DNA of 64,000 nt from assembly GCF_014648475.1 (NCBI RefSeq), contig NZ_BMRE01000001.1, positions 620,001-684,000 of the forward strand. The letters are read 5' to 3'. The stretch comes from Lentzea flava. Lineage in GTDB: Bacteria > Actinomycetota > Actinomycetes > Mycobacteriales > Pseudonocardiaceae. This document shows, one piece after another, positions 7,984 through 17,318 of this stretch (its first letter is position 1; each line of letters begins with the position of its first letter). Both the position numbers and the translations under genes were made by a program. The notes below the pieces were generated by a model. It was given only the letters and a program-made list of their open reading frames with translations, was not told the origin of the DNA and ran no database searches.

Positions 7984-10598
7984 CGAACGCGCAGCGCGAC
8001 CTCGCGGCGCGACTTGACGCCCAGCTTGCGCAGCACGCTCGCGACGTGGTGTTCGACCGTGCGGCACGACAGCAGCAACGTGTCGGCGATTTCCTGGTTG
8101 GACCTGTCCCGGGACAGCAGATCGGCCACGTCGCGCTCACGGGGTGAGAGGACGCGCGGACCGTCACGGCGCCACCGGCGGGTGTGGGTGGCGATGCCGT
8201 GGGTGCGCAGCAGCAGGCGTCCCCTGTTGGCGTCACGGGTCGCGCCGAGCTCGTCGTACTGCGCGATGACGTCGAGCAAGGTGTCCGCGGCGGCGGGGTC
8301 GCCCAGGTGAAGGCGGGCCCGGACGGTGTTCTCGGCGTGGCCGGCCGCGAGGTACGGCGCGCCGATGCGGGCCGCGTGTTGGCGGGCCCGGTCCCAATGG
8401 TCCAGCGCGCGTTCGTGTGCTCCTTCCGCCGCGCACACCGCGGCGGTGGCCGCGTGGCTCGCGACGATCAGCGCCGGGGCGTCGAGGTGGGCCGCGACGG
8501 CGGCGAGTTCGCAGGCGAGGTCGTAGGCCTCGGTGCGTCGTCCCGCCCGCAACCAGGCCGGCACGACCGCGGGCACGACGTCGGTCGCCCACGCCCAGTT
8601 CTCCTTGCGGCGGAAGAGATCGGCGGCACGGTCGGCGGTCACCTCCGCCGCCGCGAGGTCGTCTCGGTCGAGTGAGGACCGGATCCGGCACGCACAGGCG
8701 GCGAGCACCACGGGAGTCACCGCCTCCTCCGGTGTGTCCACACCGGTGCGGGGGAACCAGGTCTCGGCCGTCGCCCACTCCCCCGCGGCCACGGCCAGCC
8801 GCGCTCGCACCAGGGCGGCCTCCGCCGCGTCCGGCAGCGTGTCCAGCCGCGCCTCCGCCCGTTCGGCGAGGCCGGTCCACCTGCCCGTGCACCAGTCCAG
8901 GAGCAGCTCGAGCCCGACGCCCGCGTTCTCGTGCGACAGCGTCCGGGCGGTGCGGAGATGGGCACGCGCCCGGCCTGGGTGGCCCGCGGAGCACAACGCG
9001 CGTGCGACCGTCAGGTGCGCGTCGGCCAGGCGGGGCCCGCCGGGAGAGCGGCGCACCAGCTCCGGCAGCTCGTGGTCGGCGGTGTGCACCAGGGTCGCCC
9101 TCACCGCGGCGAGCAGCGCGGGGTCGTCGCTCACGCGAAGCGCCTTCTCGGCCCACTCCCGGTGGTCGGCGACGGGCCGCGTACCCAGCGAGGGATCGGC
9201 CAGCACCGCCATCGCGCGTGCCGCTCGTGCCTCGCCCAGATCCGCCACGGCGAGTGCGAGTTCGGTCTGCCCCGCCACCACACTTCCGGGGCGGCGCACC
9301 AGCATCGTGCCGAGAGCGAGCCGTGCCTCGCCACGGGCCTCCGCGCCAAGACGGTCGTCCCGCACCAGGTCCGCCAGCCTGTCAGGAGACCGGTGCGGCA
9401 CGCGCGCGTACTGGATCGCGGCGCGGTCGCGGACGTCCGGCGGCAGCGCGGGTTCGTCCAGGACCGCGGTCAGGGCGGAGGCCGAACCCGAGGCCACGGC
9501 GTAGGTCAGCTAGTCGGAGAACTTCCCCGCCGCACGGGCGTGTTCGGCGAGCCGGGCCGCAGGCTGCTCGGGCTCGGCGCGCAACACCCGCAGCGCGCGG
9601 GCGTGCGCACGCCGGAGGACCGGAGCCGCGAGCTGGTCGCGCACACATCGCCGGACCGCACCCGGTTCGACGCTGTAGCGGCCGATCCCCGACTCCACCA
9701 ACAACCCGCTCCGCACGGCTGCGGCGACGACGTCCGTCGCGACGATCCCCGCGGCACGTCCGAGAACGTTCGCCGCAACCGGCACACCGATCACCGCGGC
9801 GGTCTCGACCAGAGCGCGGGCAGGAGCGTCCAGTGCTGCCAGGAGGCGAGCCGTGTCCCGCCGCACCGAGTCCGGTGGCTCGACGACCGCGACGTCGTCC
9901 TCACCGGTCCGCACCAGTCCCAATACCGTTCCGACGACCAGATCGGGCCTTCCGCCGGTGTGAGCGGGCAGCTCCGCCAGCACGCGCTCGGCCAGACCCG
10001 GCACGATCGCCAGCGCCAGCTCCCGGACCGCCCGACGATCCAAAGTGGACAGTGTGATGACGTGTTCGCCCGGCAGTCCGGCCGGCTCACCCCGGCAACT
10101 CACCACGACGGACAACCGGTCGACCGGATGAGCCGCCAGATACGCCAGCAGGCACCGGGTTTCGTCGTCGGCCCACTGCACGTCCTCCACCACCAGCACG
10201 GCCGGTGTCAACGCCTCCAGCAGATCGCGCACAGCGCGGAACAGGCGATGGCGTTCGGCAGCGGGGTCCGGCAGCGCAGGCAGCGCCTCCGGCAGCCACG
10301 CGGCCAGTTCCGGCAGGTACGCGGAGAGCGCACCGGTCACCGGACTCGGCACCGTCCGCAGTGGGCCGCACCCGCGCACGGCCTCGAAAACCGGGCCGCG
10401 GGGAAACCCGCTGCCGGGCAGGCACACGCCGCGCAGCACACGACGCGTCCGCACCTGCCGGTCGGCGAGGATCTCGGCCACCAACCGGCTCTTGCCGATC
10501 CCCGCCGGTCCGGCGACGCACAGCACCGAGGGTGGTGCCACCACAACGCACACGCCCTCGGCCAGCTCCGCCGCCCGCCCCACGAGCCCAGTCGTCAT
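7956..10598 (-). pseudogene. LuxR-family LAL regulator split by an in-frame amber codon
   Basis: Reading from the ATG at 10598, the protein has an AAA/STAND ATPase (Walker A AGPAGIGKSRL, Walker B AVLVVEDVQW) through ARLAEHARAAGKFSD, then meets TAG at 9510-9512. The same frame continues without another stop through a TPR-like region to a LuxR HTH at the C-terminus (LSPRERDVADLLSRDRSNQE, then EIADTLLLSCRTVEHHVASV). An intact gene would code for about 880 residues, normal for a LAL regulator. The second half could restart at the GTG at 9497 and make a 513-residue HTH protein without the ATPase. Possible causes are a true nonsense mutation, a sequencing error (TGG for Trp would restore it), or two working polypeptides. 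Confidence 0.8.
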
Positions 10599-10798
10599 GC
10601 GACCGACGCTAGGTGATTCGCGCGTCCGTTCCCGGCGCGCGAAAAAGTTGGGGGCCGGTACCCAATTCAGCACGGATGGTTGCGCGCGAACCAACGGACA
10701 AGGTGCCCCCAGACGGCTGCTCGATCCACATCCCTGCCCCGCGGCCGTCTCGCCCCACGAGCTGTGCGCCGTGTGGCGGTGGTGAATGGAGCACATCG

Positions 10799-12373
10799 AT
10801 GGGTTCGAGCACTTCAGTCCGGCTGGCGGTGCTGGGCGCGTTCGCGTCCGCCGCGCTCGTGGCCACCCTGCCGGCCGCGGTCGCGGCGCCACCGGAGGCG
10901 CCGGTGCGCGGCGCGGGAGCACCCGGCGCGATCAAGGACAGCTACATCGTCGTTCTCAAGGAGGACACTCTCCGCGCGCAGCAGGTCGACGCGACCGCCT
11001 CCGAGCTCGCCGCGAAGTACGGTGCGCGGCGGAAGCTCACCTACACCGCGTCGATCCGCGGCTTCTCGGCGACGATGCCGGAGCAGCAGGCCAAACGCCT
11101 CGCGGCCGACCCGAAGGTCGCCTACGTCGAGCAGGACGGCGTCGCGCACGGGTTCGGTGAGCAGGCCAACCCGCCGTCGTGGGGCCTCGACCGGGTCGAC
11201 CAGCAGTCCCTGCCGCTGGACAAGAAGTACGCGTACCCCAACGACGGCAGTGGCGCGACCGTCTACGTCGTCGACAGCGGTGTGACCAGCCACCCGGACT
11301 TCAGCGGGCGGCTGACGTCGGGCAGGGACTTCATCGACAACGACAACGACGCCTCGGACTGCAACGGCCACGGCACGCACGTCGCGGGCACCGTCGGCGG
11401 GACGAGCCACGGCGTGGCCAAGAAGGTGAAGCTCGTCGCGGTGCGCGTGCTGGGCTGCGACAACTCCGGCGCGTGGTCGGCGGTCATCGGCGGCTTCGAC
11501 TGGGTGGCGCAGAACGCGGGCGCCAACTCGGTCGCCACGGCGAGTCTCGGCGGCAGCGCCAACACCTCCGTCGACGACGCCGTCAACCGCGTGCTGGCCA
11601 AGGGCATCACGACGACGCTCGCTGCGGGCAACTCCGGCCAGGACGCCTGCGGCACCAGCCCGGCCCGCGTGTCCGGCGCGATCACCGTCGGCGCGAGTGA
11701 CGACCAGGACCGCCGTGCGACGTTCCCGAACGGCAGCCTGTCGAACCACGGCTCGTGCCTCGACCTGTTCGCACCCGGCAACTACATCGTCTCCACCAGC
11801 AAGAACGGTGGTTCGCAGACGATGAGCGGCACGTCGATGGCGACGCCGCACGTGGCGGGGGCGGCGGCGATCCTGCTGACCGCGAAGCCGGGCAGCAGCC
11901 CGGCGCAGGTGTCGTCCGCGATCACCGGCGCCGCGGTGACCGGCAAGATCACCAACCCCGGCAGCGGGTCGCCGAACAAGCTGCTCAACGTCACCGGTCT
12001 CGCCGGTGGTCCGCAGCCCGGTGAGTGCACCGCTCCCGCCAACACCACCCCACTGTCCATTCCGGACGCCGGTGCCGCCGTCGAGTCGCCGATCACCGTC
12101 AGCGGCTGCACCGGCAACGCCTCGGCCACCACGTCCGTCAAGGTCGACATCACCCACCCCTACACCGCCGACCTCGCGATCGATCTGGTCGCGCCCGACG
12201 GCTCGGTGTACTCGCTGAAGAAGCCCGGTGGCGTCGGCGAGTCCGGCGGGGTGCACGCGACCTACACCGCCGACGCCTCCAGCGAGGCGAAGAACGGCAC
12301 CTGGAAGCTGCGGGTGACCGACGTCTACCGCTACGACTCCGGCTCGCTGACCTCCTGGTCGCTCGCCCTGTGA
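10799..12373 (+). CDS. Secreted subtilisin-like serine protease (S8) with I9 propeptide and P domain
   Basis: A protein of 524 residues from the ATG at 10799, with GGAG at 10788-10791. The order is: signal peptide (about 1-33); I9 propeptide (DSYIVVLKEDTL to PKVAYVEQDGV); S8 catalytic domain with Asp159 (YVVDSGVT), His191 (NGHGTHVAGT) and Ser346 (GTSMATPH); and a C-terminal proprotein-convertase P domain from about residue 410 (IPDAGAAVESPI to YDSGSLTSWSLAL). It is an extracellular protease made as a zymogen. A second secreted protease gene starts 30 bp downstream on the same strand, so the two are probably co-transcribed. Confidence 0.95.
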   Translation: MGSSTSVRLAVLGAFASAALVATLPAAVAAPPEAPVRGAGAPGAIKDSYIVVLKEDTLRAQQVDATASELAAKYGARRKLTYTASIRGFSATMPEQQAKRLAADPKVAYVEQDGVAHGFGEQANPPSWGLDRVDQQSLPLDKKYAYPNDGSGATVYVVDSGVTSHPDFSGRLTSGRDFIDNDNDASDCNGHGTHVAGTVGGTSHGVAKKVKLVAVRVLGCDNSGAWSAVIGGFDWVAQNAGANSVATASLGGSANTSVDDAVNRVLAKGITTTLAAGNSGQDACGTSPARVSGAITVGASDDQDRRATFPNGSLSNHGSCLDLFAPGNYIVSTSKNGGSQTMSGTSMATPHVAGAAAILLTAKPGSSPAQVSSAITGAAVTGKITNPGSGSPNKLLNVTGLAGGPQPGECTAPANTTPLSIPDAGAAVESPITVSGCTGNASATTSVKVDITHPYTADLAIDLVAPDGSVYSLKKPGGVGESGGVHATYTADASSEAKNGTWKLRVTDVYRYDSGSLTSWSLAL

Positions 12374-12402
12374 CCGCGCGATCCACTGTGGAAGGACGGA
12401 AG

Positions 12403-14157
12403 ATGTTGAGAAGCAAGCTGATCGCGGTGGTCACGACGGCGCTGGCGGTGACCGCGGCGACCGTCGCCGCCGCGGCGCCCGCCCGTGACCCCGGCAACTC
12501 CTACGCGGACAACTCCATCTCCACCTGGGACGGTGCCACCGGGCAGATCTACCGGGGCCAGGACGCCACCGTCGCCGAGTACCCCGCGGTGATCGCGAAC
12601 CTGCGCTCGGAGGGCAGCAGGCCCAAGGGCCAGTCCTGCACCGGCGCGGTGATCGGCCGCAGGCACATCCTCACGGCGGCGCACTGCCACGACCTGGCAG
12701 GCGTGAAGACCTCGTTGTACGGCCTGGACGACCTCGTGGCCGGCACCGGCACGACGCTCACGACCAAGTCGTACGTCAAGCACCCCCGATACGTCAACTG
12801 GGACCAGGGCTACGACGTCGCCGTGATCACCACCAACGAGGACATCCCGCTGGCGCCGGACAAGTGGGCGAAGTACGCGACCTCCGCCGACGCCGGGATC
12901 TGGAAGGTCGGCGACACCGGCCGCAGCTACGGCTACGGCAAGAAGACCCACGACGACGTCCCCGCCGACGTGTCGCTGGACAAGCAGGACTTCCCGATCG
13001 TCGACGGCGAACGCGAGTGCCAGGGCGTCGGGGCGGGCTACAAACTCGCCACGATGATCTGCGCCGGGTACCCGGACGGCCGCACCACCATCCTGCAGGG
13101 CGACAGCGGCGGCCCGTTCGTGGTCGGCGGCAAGATCGTCGGCGTGGCGTCCTGGAGCCGGTCGGACTTCCGCTGGTACGGCGTCTTCGCCCGGCTGGAC
13201 AACGACATGGGCGACTGGGTCAGGCAGCAGGTCGGCGACCCGCAGCCCGCCGAGTTCGGTGTCAGCGTCGACCCGTCTTCGCTGCGGGTCGGCACCGGTG
13301 CCGCGGGTTCCGTCGCGGTGAAGACCACGGCGGGAGCCACCGTCGAGGACGTCGCGCTGTCCGTCGCGGGACTCCCGAGCGGGGTGGAGGCGACGTTCCA
13401 ACCGGCGACGGTGAAGTCCGGCGAAGGGGCCAAGCTGTCGCTGACCGTGGCCTCCGGCACCCCGGACGGCACGCATCAGCTGACGGTGACCGGGAAATCG
13501 GCGTCCGGAGTGTCCAAACAGGCCACTTTGACACTCACGATCGGTGCCGGCAACCCCGGTTCCGACTTCGGCATCGGCCTCAGCCCGGCCACCCTGACGG
13601 TCACCCCTGGCGGCTACGCCTCCACCACCGTCACCACACAGGTGGTCGGCTCCCCCGCCGACGTCTCGTTGAGCGCCAGCGGGTTGCCGTCCGGAGCGCA
13701 GGCGGTGTTCCAGCCCTCCTCGGTGACCTCCGGTGGCACCGCGAAGCTGACGATCACCACGGCGTCGAGCACGCCGGCGGGCACGTACCCGGTGAAGATC
13801 ACCGGCACGTCCGGGTCCGTCACCAGGGACACGACCCTCTCGCTGACCGTCGGCGGTGGGCAGCCGGGTGGCCTGACCGTGGCGCTGTCGCCATCGTCGG
13901 CCGCCATCGGCAGGGGTGGAGCGGTGTTCCCGTCGATCACGGTCACGGGAGCCGCCGGCCCGGTCACGCTCAGCGCGTCCGGTCAGCCGGCCGGTGTCAC
14001 CGTCACGTTCCTGCCCGCGACGGTGAACCCGGGCCAGACGGCGCTGGCCCACATCACCACGTCGTTCTCGACAGCGCCGGGCACCTACCGGATCAAGATC
14101 ACCGCCAGCGGTGACGGCAGGTCCGGCAGCGCGGAGTTCGTCCTCACCATCACCTGA
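12403..14157 (+). CDS. Secreted trypsin-like protease (S1A) with three C-terminal beta repeats
   Basis: A protein of 584 residues starting at the ATG behind GGAAGGACGGAAG. After the signal peptide, the catalytic triad is His94 (LTAAHC), Asp138 (GYDVAVIT) and Ser235 (GDSGGP). After about residue 280 come three repeats of roughly 90-100 residues. Each begins with a pattern like FGVSVDPSSL, contains SGLPSG or SGQPAG, then FQPATV or FLPATV, and ends with TLTLTIG or FVLTIT. These resemble NEW3-type or Ig-like beta sandwiches, which often tether secreted hydrolases to polymers or spread the enzyme from the cell. A perfect hairpin terminator follows the stop codon. Confidence 0.92.
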   Translation: MLRSKLIAVVTTALAVTAATVAAAAPARDPGNSYADNSISTWDGATGQIYRGQDATVAEYPAVIANLRSEGSRPKGQSCTGAVIGRRHILTAAHCHDLAGVKTSLYGLDDLVAGTGTTLTTKSYVKHPRYVNWDQGYDVAVITTNEDIPLAPDKWAKYATSADAGIWKVGDTGRSYGYGKKTHDDVPADVSLDKQDFPIVDGERECQGVGAGYKLATMICAGYPDGRTTILQGDSGGPFVVGGKIVGVASWSRSDFRWYGVFARLDNDMGDWVRQQVGDPQPAEFGVSVDPSSLRVGTGAAGSVAVKTTAGATVEDVALSVAGLPSGVEATFQPATVKSGEGAKLSLTVASGTPDGTHQLTVTGKSASGVSKQATLTLTIGAGNPGSDFGIGLSPATLTVTPGGYASTTVTTQVVGSPADVSLSASGLPSGAQAVFQPSSVTSGGTAKLTITTASSTPAGTYPVKITGTSGSVTRDTTLSLTVGGGQPGGLTVALSPSSAAIGRGGAVFPSITVTGAAGPVTLSASGQPAGVTVTFLPATVNPGQTALAHITTSFSTAPGTYRIKITASGDGRSGSAEFVLTIT

Positions 14158-14166
14158 CCCAACCGA

Positions 14167-14198
14167 GGAGCCGGGTGGGAGCACTCCCACCCGGCTCC
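14167..14198. terminator. Bidirectional hairpin terminator between convergent genes
   Basis: A perfect 15-bp inverted repeat, GGAGCCGGGTGGGAG and its complement, is separated by two bases. It lies between the stop codons of the trypsin gene and the convergent LacI gene. There is no T-run, as is common in high-GC actinomycetes. Confidence 0.75.
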
Positions 14199-14203
14199 CC
14201 GCG

Positions 14204-15217
14204 TCAGGCCGTCTTCTGGCCGATCGCGGCGGTGGACTCCCTGACCACGAGCGTCGTCGCCAGCTCCATGTGCAACGCCTCCGGCTGATGGCCGGCCAGC
14301 ACGCGCATCAGCTGCGTGACGGCGATCCTTCCCATCTCCTGCAACGGTTGCCGCACCGTCGTCAGCGGTGGATCGGTGGCCTCGGCGACGTCGATGTCGT
14401 CGAACCCGGCGACCGACAGGTCCTCCGGCACCCGCAGACCGCGCTCCCGTGCCGCCTGCAACGTGCCGACCGCGACCTTGTCGTTGAAGCAGACGATCGC
14501 GGTCGGACGGGGTGAGAGGTCGAGCAGCTCGGCCGCCGCGCGCTTGCCGTGAGCGGTCGTGGGTTCGACGTGCCGCAACCGGTCCGCGGTCAGCAGGACG
14601 CCCGCCTTCGCGAGAGCCGCGCGGTGGCCGGCCAGCCGGGCGTCGCCCGCCAGCCACTCCTCCGGTCCCGCGATCACGCCGATGTCGCGGTGCCCGAGAC
14701 CGATCAGGTGGTCCGCGACCGCCCGCGCCCCCGACGAGTGCGCGGCCGACACCGCGGCGATGTCGGGTGGCGGAGGGGTGCGCGGATCGACCACGACGAA
14801 CGGGAAGCCGGCCTGGGACAACGCGACCAGGTCGTCGCCCTCCTCCGGCGGCAGGATCAGGATCGCCGCGTCCACGTCGTCCTGGCCGGGCAGGCCACGC
14901 AGCGCGTCGGTGTGCTGGCCGGACTCGCCCGCGTCCAGCAGCAGGCGCAGGCCGTGCAGCTTCACCGTCTCCGCGATCGAGGAGACGATCAGGCCGAAGT
15001 AGTCGGTGAGCACGTACGGGCACCGCACGTAGACGGTCCTCGTGGGCGCCTCCTGCCTGCGCCGCTCCACGGCCTGAAGAACCAGGTCACGGGTCCGCGG
15101 CGCCACGTTGACGTGGTCGTTCAGCACGCGGGAGACGGTCGCCACCGAGACACCGGTGTCCGCGGCGATGTCACGCAGACTCGCGCGCTGTTTCACGGTC
15201 CCGATCTTGCGTTGCAC
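14204..15217 (-). CDS. LacI-family transcriptional regulator, probable local regulator of the GH30 gene
   Basis: A protein of 337 residues from the GTG at 15217; the GTG at 15196 is also possible. The HTH is ASLRDIAADTGVSVATVSRVLNDH near residue 10. The ligand domain starts at YVRCPYVLTDYFGLIVSSI and ends with the typical SVAGFDDIDVAEATDPPLTTVRQP. The usual hinge-helix motif (YxPN...ARxLR) is missing: the HTH runs through ERRRQEAPTRT straight into the ligand domain. The gene is divergent from a secreted GH30 glycosidase, with a perfect palindrome between the two, so it most likely represses that gene until a glucan-derived sugar binds. Confidence 0.9.
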   Translation of the reverse strand: MQRKIGTVKQRASLRDIAADTGVSVATVSRVLNDHVNVAPRTRDLVLQAVERRRQEAPTRTVYVRCPYVLTDYFGLIVSSIAETVKLHGLRLLLDAGESGQHTDALRGLPGQDDVDAAILILPPEEGDDLVALSQAGFPFVVVDPRTPPPPDIAAVSAAHSSGARAVADHLIGLGHRDIGVIAGPEEWLAGDARLAGHRAALAKAGVLLTADRLRHVEPTTAHGKRAAAELLDLSPRPTAIVCFNDKVAVGTLQAARERGLRVPEDLSVAGFDDIDVAEATDPPLTTVRQPLQEMGRIAVTQLMRVLAGHQPEALHMELATTLVVRESTAAIGQKTA

Positions 15218-15274
15218 GAGGTCAATGTACCGGAACTCGCTGCAGGCATTGACGTGCGCGACGCCTCGATGTTT

Positions 15275-15301
15275 CATCCTGAAACGATATGTTTCAGGAT
15301 G
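15275..15301. promoter_or_regulatory. Candidate LacI-family operator
   Basis: Two perfect 11-base arms, CATCCTGAAAC and GTTTCAGGATG, flank the spacer GATAT. TTTC and GAAA extend the symmetry imperfectly on the outside. The site lies between the lacI-type gene and the GH30 gene, 47 bp before the GH30 start. The inner TGAAAC/GTTTCA half sites are like those bound by many LacI-family proteins. Confidence 0.7.
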
Positions 15302-15347
15302 ATGAAATCCTGTTGCAGACGGGCGCCCAAACCCTGCAAGGAGCGCT

Positions 15348-17153
15348 ATGTCAATGACGACACAACGTTGGCGCGGGATCGCGGTCGTCTCGGCCGTCGT
15401 GATGGCGGGTCTCACCACCCCTTCGGCGACGGCGGCGACGAACGCGAGTGTGTGGCTCACGACCGCGGACCGCTCGAACCTGTTGCGGCAGCAGGCGGAC
15501 GTGACGTTCGGATCCGGCGGCAGCGGTCCGACGATCACCGTGAACCCGAACTCGACCTACCAGTCCATGGTCGGCTTCGGCGCGTCGTTCACCGACTCGG
15601 CCGCCTGGAACGTCTTCAACTCGCCGCGCAAAGACGAGATCATGAACCAGCTGTTCGGCAGGAACGGCGGCATCGGCCTGAGCTTCCTGCGCCAGCCCAT
15701 CGGCTCGACCGACTTCTCCCGCAGCTTCTACACCTACGACGACGGCGCCGCGGACCCGACTCTGTCGCGGTTCTCCATCGCGCACGACGACGCCTACATC
15801 CTGCCGTTGATCCGCCAGGCGAAGTCGCTGAACCCGCAGCTGACGATCATGGCCACGCCGTGGAGCGCGCCGGCGTGGATGAAGAACAACAACAGCCTCG
15901 TCCAGGGGTCGCTGAACGACAGCCAGATCGGGGTGTACGCCGACTACCTGGTCAAGTTCACGCAGGCCTACCAGGCGGCCGGCGCGCCGATCGACTACCT
16001 GAGCGTGCAGAACGAGCCGAACTTCGAGCCGCTGGGCTATCCCGGCATGCGAATGTCCGCGCAGCAGCAGGTGAACGTCATCAACAACCTGGTGCCGAAG
16101 CTGCGCGCCGCCGGGCAGAACGCACGCGTGCTCGGCTATGACCACAACTGGGACGACACCAACTACGCCCAGGTCGTGAACAACGGCGCGGGCAACAACG
16201 TCGCCGGTTCGGCGTGGCACTGCTACGGCGGCAACCCGAGTGGACAGTCGGTCGTCCACAACGCCCAGCCCACCAAGGAGATCTTCTTCACCGAGTGCTC
16301 CGGCACGTCGTCGGGCAACGACGCGGCGACGTTCCGCGACACGTTGCGCTGGCAGGGCATCAACCTCGCGATCGGCGCCACCCGCAACTGGGCCCGCACC
16401 GTCGCGATCTGGAACTTGGCCCTGGACGCCGGCCACGGCCCGGTCATCGGCAGCTGCACCAACTGCATGGGTGTCGTGACGACGAACGGCAGCAACGTCA
16501 CCTACAACGCCGAGTACTACGTCCTCGGGCACCTGTCGAAGTTCGTGCAGCCCGGCGCGGTCCGCATCGACTCGACCGGCTACGGCGAGGGCGGCATCCA
16601 GAACGTCGCCTTCCGCAACCCGGACGGCCGGATCGTGCTGGTGGCCCTCAACTCCGGTGGCACGCAGGCCTTCCGCGTCTCCTACAGCGGCCAGACGTTC
16701 GGCTACACCCTGCCCGCCGGTGCGATGGCCACGTTCAGCTGGCCCGGCTCGCTCGACCCCGGTCAGCCCGGCAGGACCGGCGCCATCACGGGCCTCGGCG
16801 GCAAGTGCCTCGACGTCACGGACGGCTCGACGGTCAACGGCACCCGGCCGCAGATGTGGACGTGCTACCCCGGCCCCAACCAGACGTGGACGCTCGCGGC
16901 CGACGGAACCGTGCGCGGGCTCGGCAAGTGCCTGGACGTGACCGGGAACGGCACGGCGGACGGCACACCGGTCCAGCTCTGGGATTGCTTCGGCGGCGGC
17001 AACCAGCGCTGGACGGCGACCAACGGCACGTTGGTGAACGTGGGCAGCAACAGGTGCCTCGACGTGATCGGCAACAACACGGCCGATGGCGCGAGACTGC
17101 AGATCTGGTCCTGCACCGGCGGGGCCAACCAGAGGTGGACGGTTCCGGCGTAG
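15348..17153 (+). CDS. Secreted GH30-family glycosidase with C-terminal ricin-type lectin domain
   Basis: A protein of 601 residues from the ATG at 15348, with AAGGAG just upstream and a signal peptide ending near TPSATAA. The GH30 barrel shows the acid/base Glu223 in SVQNEPNFEP and the nucleophile Glu316 in FFTECSGT, with GFGASFTDSAAWN near the start as in glucosylceramidase-like and beta-1,6-glucanase members. From about residue 475 a ricin B-type beta-trefoil carries three QxW-like repeats (NQTWTL, NQRWTA, NQRWTV) with GKCLDV motifs. It probably breaks down fungal or plant beta-glucans outside the cell; the exact substrate is not fixed by sequence. Control is probably by the divergent LacI protein. 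Confidence 0.92.
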   Translation: MSMTTQRWRGIAVVSAVVMAGLTTPSATAATNASVWLTTADRSNLLRQQADVTFGSGGSGPTITVNPNSTYQSMVGFGASFTDSAAWNVFNSPRKDEIMNQLFGRNGGIGLSFLRQPIGSTDFSRSFYTYDDGAADPTLSRFSIAHDDAYILPLIRQAKSLNPQLTIMATPWSAPAWMKNNNSLVQGSLNDSQIGVYADYLVKFTQAYQAAGAPIDYLSVQNEPNFEPLGYPGMRMSAQQQVNVINNLVPKLRAAGQNARVLGYDHNWDDTNYAQVVNNGAGNNVAGSAWHCYGGNPSGQSVVHNAQPTKEIFFTECSGTSSGNDAATFRDTLRWQGINLAIGATRNWARTVAIWNLALDAGHGPVIGSCTNCMGVVTTNGSNVTYNAEYYVLGHLSKFVQPGAVRIDSTGYGEGGIQNVAFRNPDGRIVLVALNSGGTQAFRVSYSGQTFGYTLPAGAMATFSWPGSLDPGQPGRTGAITGLGGKCLDVTDGSTVNGTRPQMWTCYPGPNQTWTLAADGTVRGLGKCLDVTGNGTADGTPVQLWDCFGGGNQRWTATNGTLVNVGSNRCLDVIGNNTADGARLQIWSCTGGANQRWTVPA

Positions 17154-17154
17154 T

Positions 17155-17180
17155 GCTTCGCGGTCGTGCCGTCCGGGTAA
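17155..17180 (+). promoter_or_regulatory. SigB/F-type promoter candidate (GCTT-N16-GGGTAA)
   Basis: GGGTAA at 17175-17180 lies 9 bp before the ATG of the 42-residue gene. The -35 part GCTT fits only the loose GNNT form. The identical 9-bp spacing at other genes in the window supports it. Confidence 0.5.
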
Positions 17181-17189
17181 CCGGGCGGC

Positions 17190-17318
17190 ATGACCGATCC
17201 GTTGAACCCCGAAGCACCGCACTCGCCCGGCACGCCCAGCCTCGACGACCTCGAGACCGAGGAACCCCAGGTGCCGCAGCGGGACACCGATGACGAGGCG
17301 AGTGAGCCTCCGGACTGA
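17190..17318 (+). CDS. Small acidic Pro/Glu-rich protein (42 residues)
   Basis: The ORF begins MTDPLNPEAPHSPGTPS and ends DDEASEPPD. It is highly acidic and looks disordered. There is no Shine-Dalgarno sequence, but GGGTAA stands 9 bp upstream of the ATG, which predicts a leaderless transcript. Two more acidic mini-proteins under the same promoter pattern occur nearby (18185 and 24595), so I consider it a real stress-linked gene. Its stop codon directly abuts that of the convergent DUF2231 gene. Function unknown. Confidence 0.55.
   Translation: MTDPLNPEAPHSPGTPSLDDLETEEPQVPQRDTDDEASEPPD

Noticed and set aside
9510-9512. Programmed amber readthrough or pyrrolysine insertion
   Set aside because: No downstream stem-loop signal stands out and actinomycetes generally lack this machinery; mutation or sequence error is simpler.
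7956-10598. Two independent adjacent genes instead of one broken LAL regulator
   Set aside because: The two halves are in the same frame, 12 bases apart, and together give exactly the LAL domain order. Two separate proteins remain possible but less likely.
10658-10663. GGGTAC on the minus strand upstream of the LAL regulator
   Set aside because: No GNNT at 14-17 bp and a distance of about 60 bp to the start without a matching pattern.
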